Origin: a virus | Length of the DNA stretch: 64,000 nucleotides | Virus record (IMG/VR): IMGVR_UViG_3300032080_000001 | Span: 1-64,000 of that record | Strand: one strand, 5' to 3' | Shown: piece by piece, positions 63,218 to 64,000 of the stretch | Numbering within the stretch: position 1 is the first letter of the stretch | How the letters are laid out: each line of letters starts with the position of its first letter | Made by a program: the position numbers and the translations under genes | Notes under the pieces: model-generated | Databases searched by the model: none | What the model was told of the DNA's origin: nothing | Seen by the model: only the letters and a program-made list of their open reading frames with translations

Positions 63218-63423
63218 ACAAAGAGCGACCGACTCTCACTGGGGCCCTGCTGTACAGTGTGGAGGCAGTGCCCGGCATGACCGCGAGCCAGTGGGCCTCG
63301 CGTCTGGACGAAGACCCCGCCACCGTCTCCAGCCTTCTCCTTCGGCTGTACCGACGAGGGGCGGTGGAACGACGCTGTTGCGGACCGCGCGGCGGCTTCA
63401 CCTACCATCCGGGTGCGGAGTGA
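63214..63423 (+). CDS. Small winged-helix-like protein
   Basis: The 69-residue product has a MarR-like winged-helix pattern (GMTASQWASRLDEDPATVSSLLLRLYRRGAVERRCCGPRGGFTYHP), with helix-turn-helix then wing. The start overlaps the preceding TGA; ATG 63202 is an alternative. It may regulate phage transcription or bind DNA with the neighbouring SWIM protein. Confidence 0.5.
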   Translation: MNKERPTLTGALLYSVEAVPGMTASQWASRLDEDPATVSSLLLRLYRRGAVERRCCGPRGGFTYHPGAE

Positions 63424-63431
63424 GAAAAGTG

Positions 63432-63701
63432 ATGACTGAGTACTTCCTCGCTGCGTACGAGGGCATTCGTGCGCTGCGGAGTGGCTGGAAGCTGCGGGAC
63501 TTGCGCGGCACGCTGCGCGGCCCGATTCGAGATTTCAAAGGCAACGTGCTGTCGTGGTGCCACTTCTGTAACCAGGGCATATACGAGGGCGAGGGCATCT
63601 ATGCCCCGCCAGAGAAGCTGGGGTGGGACGGCCCGTACGTGGCGGTCGAAGTCTGCCCTCGCTGCCTGCGGGGGCCCACCGACGACAACGAGAACACATG
63701 A
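63432..63701 (+). CDS. Small zinc-ribbon-like protein
   Basis: The 89-residue product has WCHFCNQG and, at the C-terminus, VCPRCLRG, two CxxC pairs spaced about 40 residues apart, the pattern of a zinc ribbon. The N-terminus is helical. ATG 63432 is used; GTG 63420 would overlap the previous stop. Function unknown, perhaps nucleic acid binding. Confidence 0.55.
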   Translation: MTEYFLAAYEGIRALRSGWKLRDLRGTLRGPIRDFKGNVLSWCHFCNQGIYEGEGIYAPPEKLGWDGPYVAVEVCPRCLRGPTDDNENT

Positions 63702-64000
63702 ACGAAATCGAGCGTAAGTACTTGGCGTCCTACCAGCTCGCGTTTTTCAACGGCGAGATGGAGAAGGACCTGACCGTGAAGCAGGGGTACATTGTGGCCC
63801 TGTCGTTCATGGAGTGGCGCCTCCGCGCGACAGACTACCACATCCCCGCCAAGGGGCTGCGGTTCCACACGGCGTTCAAGTTCGGCAACGGCTTCGTGCG
63901 CAAGGAGTACGAGTGGGAGATTCCGGGATGGGCCTGGAAGACGCTCTCGGTGCTCGTGTCGAACTGGCTGTCGAAGACGCGGTACTCGCGCGGTGGCTGG
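63698..64000 (+). CDS. Hypothetical protein, cut by the window end
   Basis: The frame from ATG 63698, overlapping the preceding TGA, stays open to the end of the window (101 residues). The product is aromatic-rich (SYQLAFFNGEM, SFMEWRLRATDYHIP, EYEWEIPGWAWK). No conserved family is visible. The 3' end is not in this window. Confidence 0.6.
   Translation, partial: MNEIERKYLASYQLAFFNGEMEKDLTVKQGYIVALSFMEWRLRATDYHIPAKGLRFHTAFKFGNGFVRKEYEWEIPGWAWKTLSVLVSNWLSKTRYSRGGW

Noticed and set aside
1-64000. tRNA genes, CRISPR arrays and lysogeny genes
   Set aside because: I looked for cloverleaf-like sequence, regularly spaced repeats, integrases and phage repressors. None could be supported by eye. The evenly spaced palindromes at 1451-1564 are too few and their spacers too short to be a CRISPR array.

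Overview
The window is a stretch of a lytic-type, GC-rich, tailed double-stranded DNA phage genome of myovirus form (contractile tail). Every supported gene lies on the plus strand, genes are tightly packed with many ATGA/TGATG stop-start overlaps, and no integrase, no credible lysogeny repressor, no tRNA and no CRISPR array was seen. The head genes are of the T4 gp20/gp21/gp23 kind, the baseplate is of the P2/Mu/T4-hybrid kind (CIS-tube protein, gpD-like hub with LysM, OB-fold spike, gp25, gpJ, gpI), and replication is carried by a family A polymerase with DnaB, DnaC-like and DnaG-like partners. The host cannot be named from the sequence. Sigma-70-type promoters, GC-rich coding and several apparently leaderless genes would suit a Deinococcota or actinobacterial host, but this is weak inference.

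Layout. 0-2.5 kb: small genes, a possible small terminase, a 402-base non-coding stretch with an AT-rich tract followed by four 18-bp palindromes (a candidate replication origin), and a nucleoside deoxyribosyltransferase-like gene. 2.5-14 kb: large terminase, portal, a metallophosphoesterase with a helix-turn-helix, a protease-scaffold fusion with an in-frame internal start, the major capsid protein and neck/connector genes. 14-25 kb: sheath, tube, a tail assembly chaperone with a -1 frameshift at TTTTTTC, tape measure, and baseplate hub and spike. 25-38 kb: baseplate wedge, fibers, a GIY-YIG homing endonuclease broken by one base, and a 1305-residue fibronectin-III-like adhesin. 38-39.5 kb: lysis genes (amidase, holin). 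39.5-47 kb: ribbon-helix-helix protein, replication initiator (carrying two more copies of the origin palindrome), ATP-dependent ligase, helicase loader, helicase, primase, single-strand-binding protein. 47-64 kb: DNA polymerase, UvsW-like helicase, RecA with a four-cysteine insertion, ThyX, a run of tiny zinc-knuckle genes, nucleases, dNMP kinase, dUTPase, a second deoxyribosyltransferase-like gene beside a SLOG-like gene, and a SWIM-finger protein. The last gene runs off the window.

Regulation. The transcription signals are unusually readable. Structural-module promoters share ACCGG immediately before a TANNNT -10 box (ACCGGTANANTAC), with TTGACA/TTGCGC 17-18 bases upstream in several cases. 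Replication-module promoters share TTGACA-17-TANNNT, and four of them also share the spacer sequence TGACYCTAT. Several rho-independent-type hairpins separate operons. A 10-bp palindrome family, TTCKTAMGAA, is scattered through the window, often inside genes. The most interesting candidates for undescribed biology are the origin/iteron system, the ACCGG promoter system, the TTCKTAMGAA sites and a promoter-plus-structured-RNA locus at about 44.8-44.92 kb.
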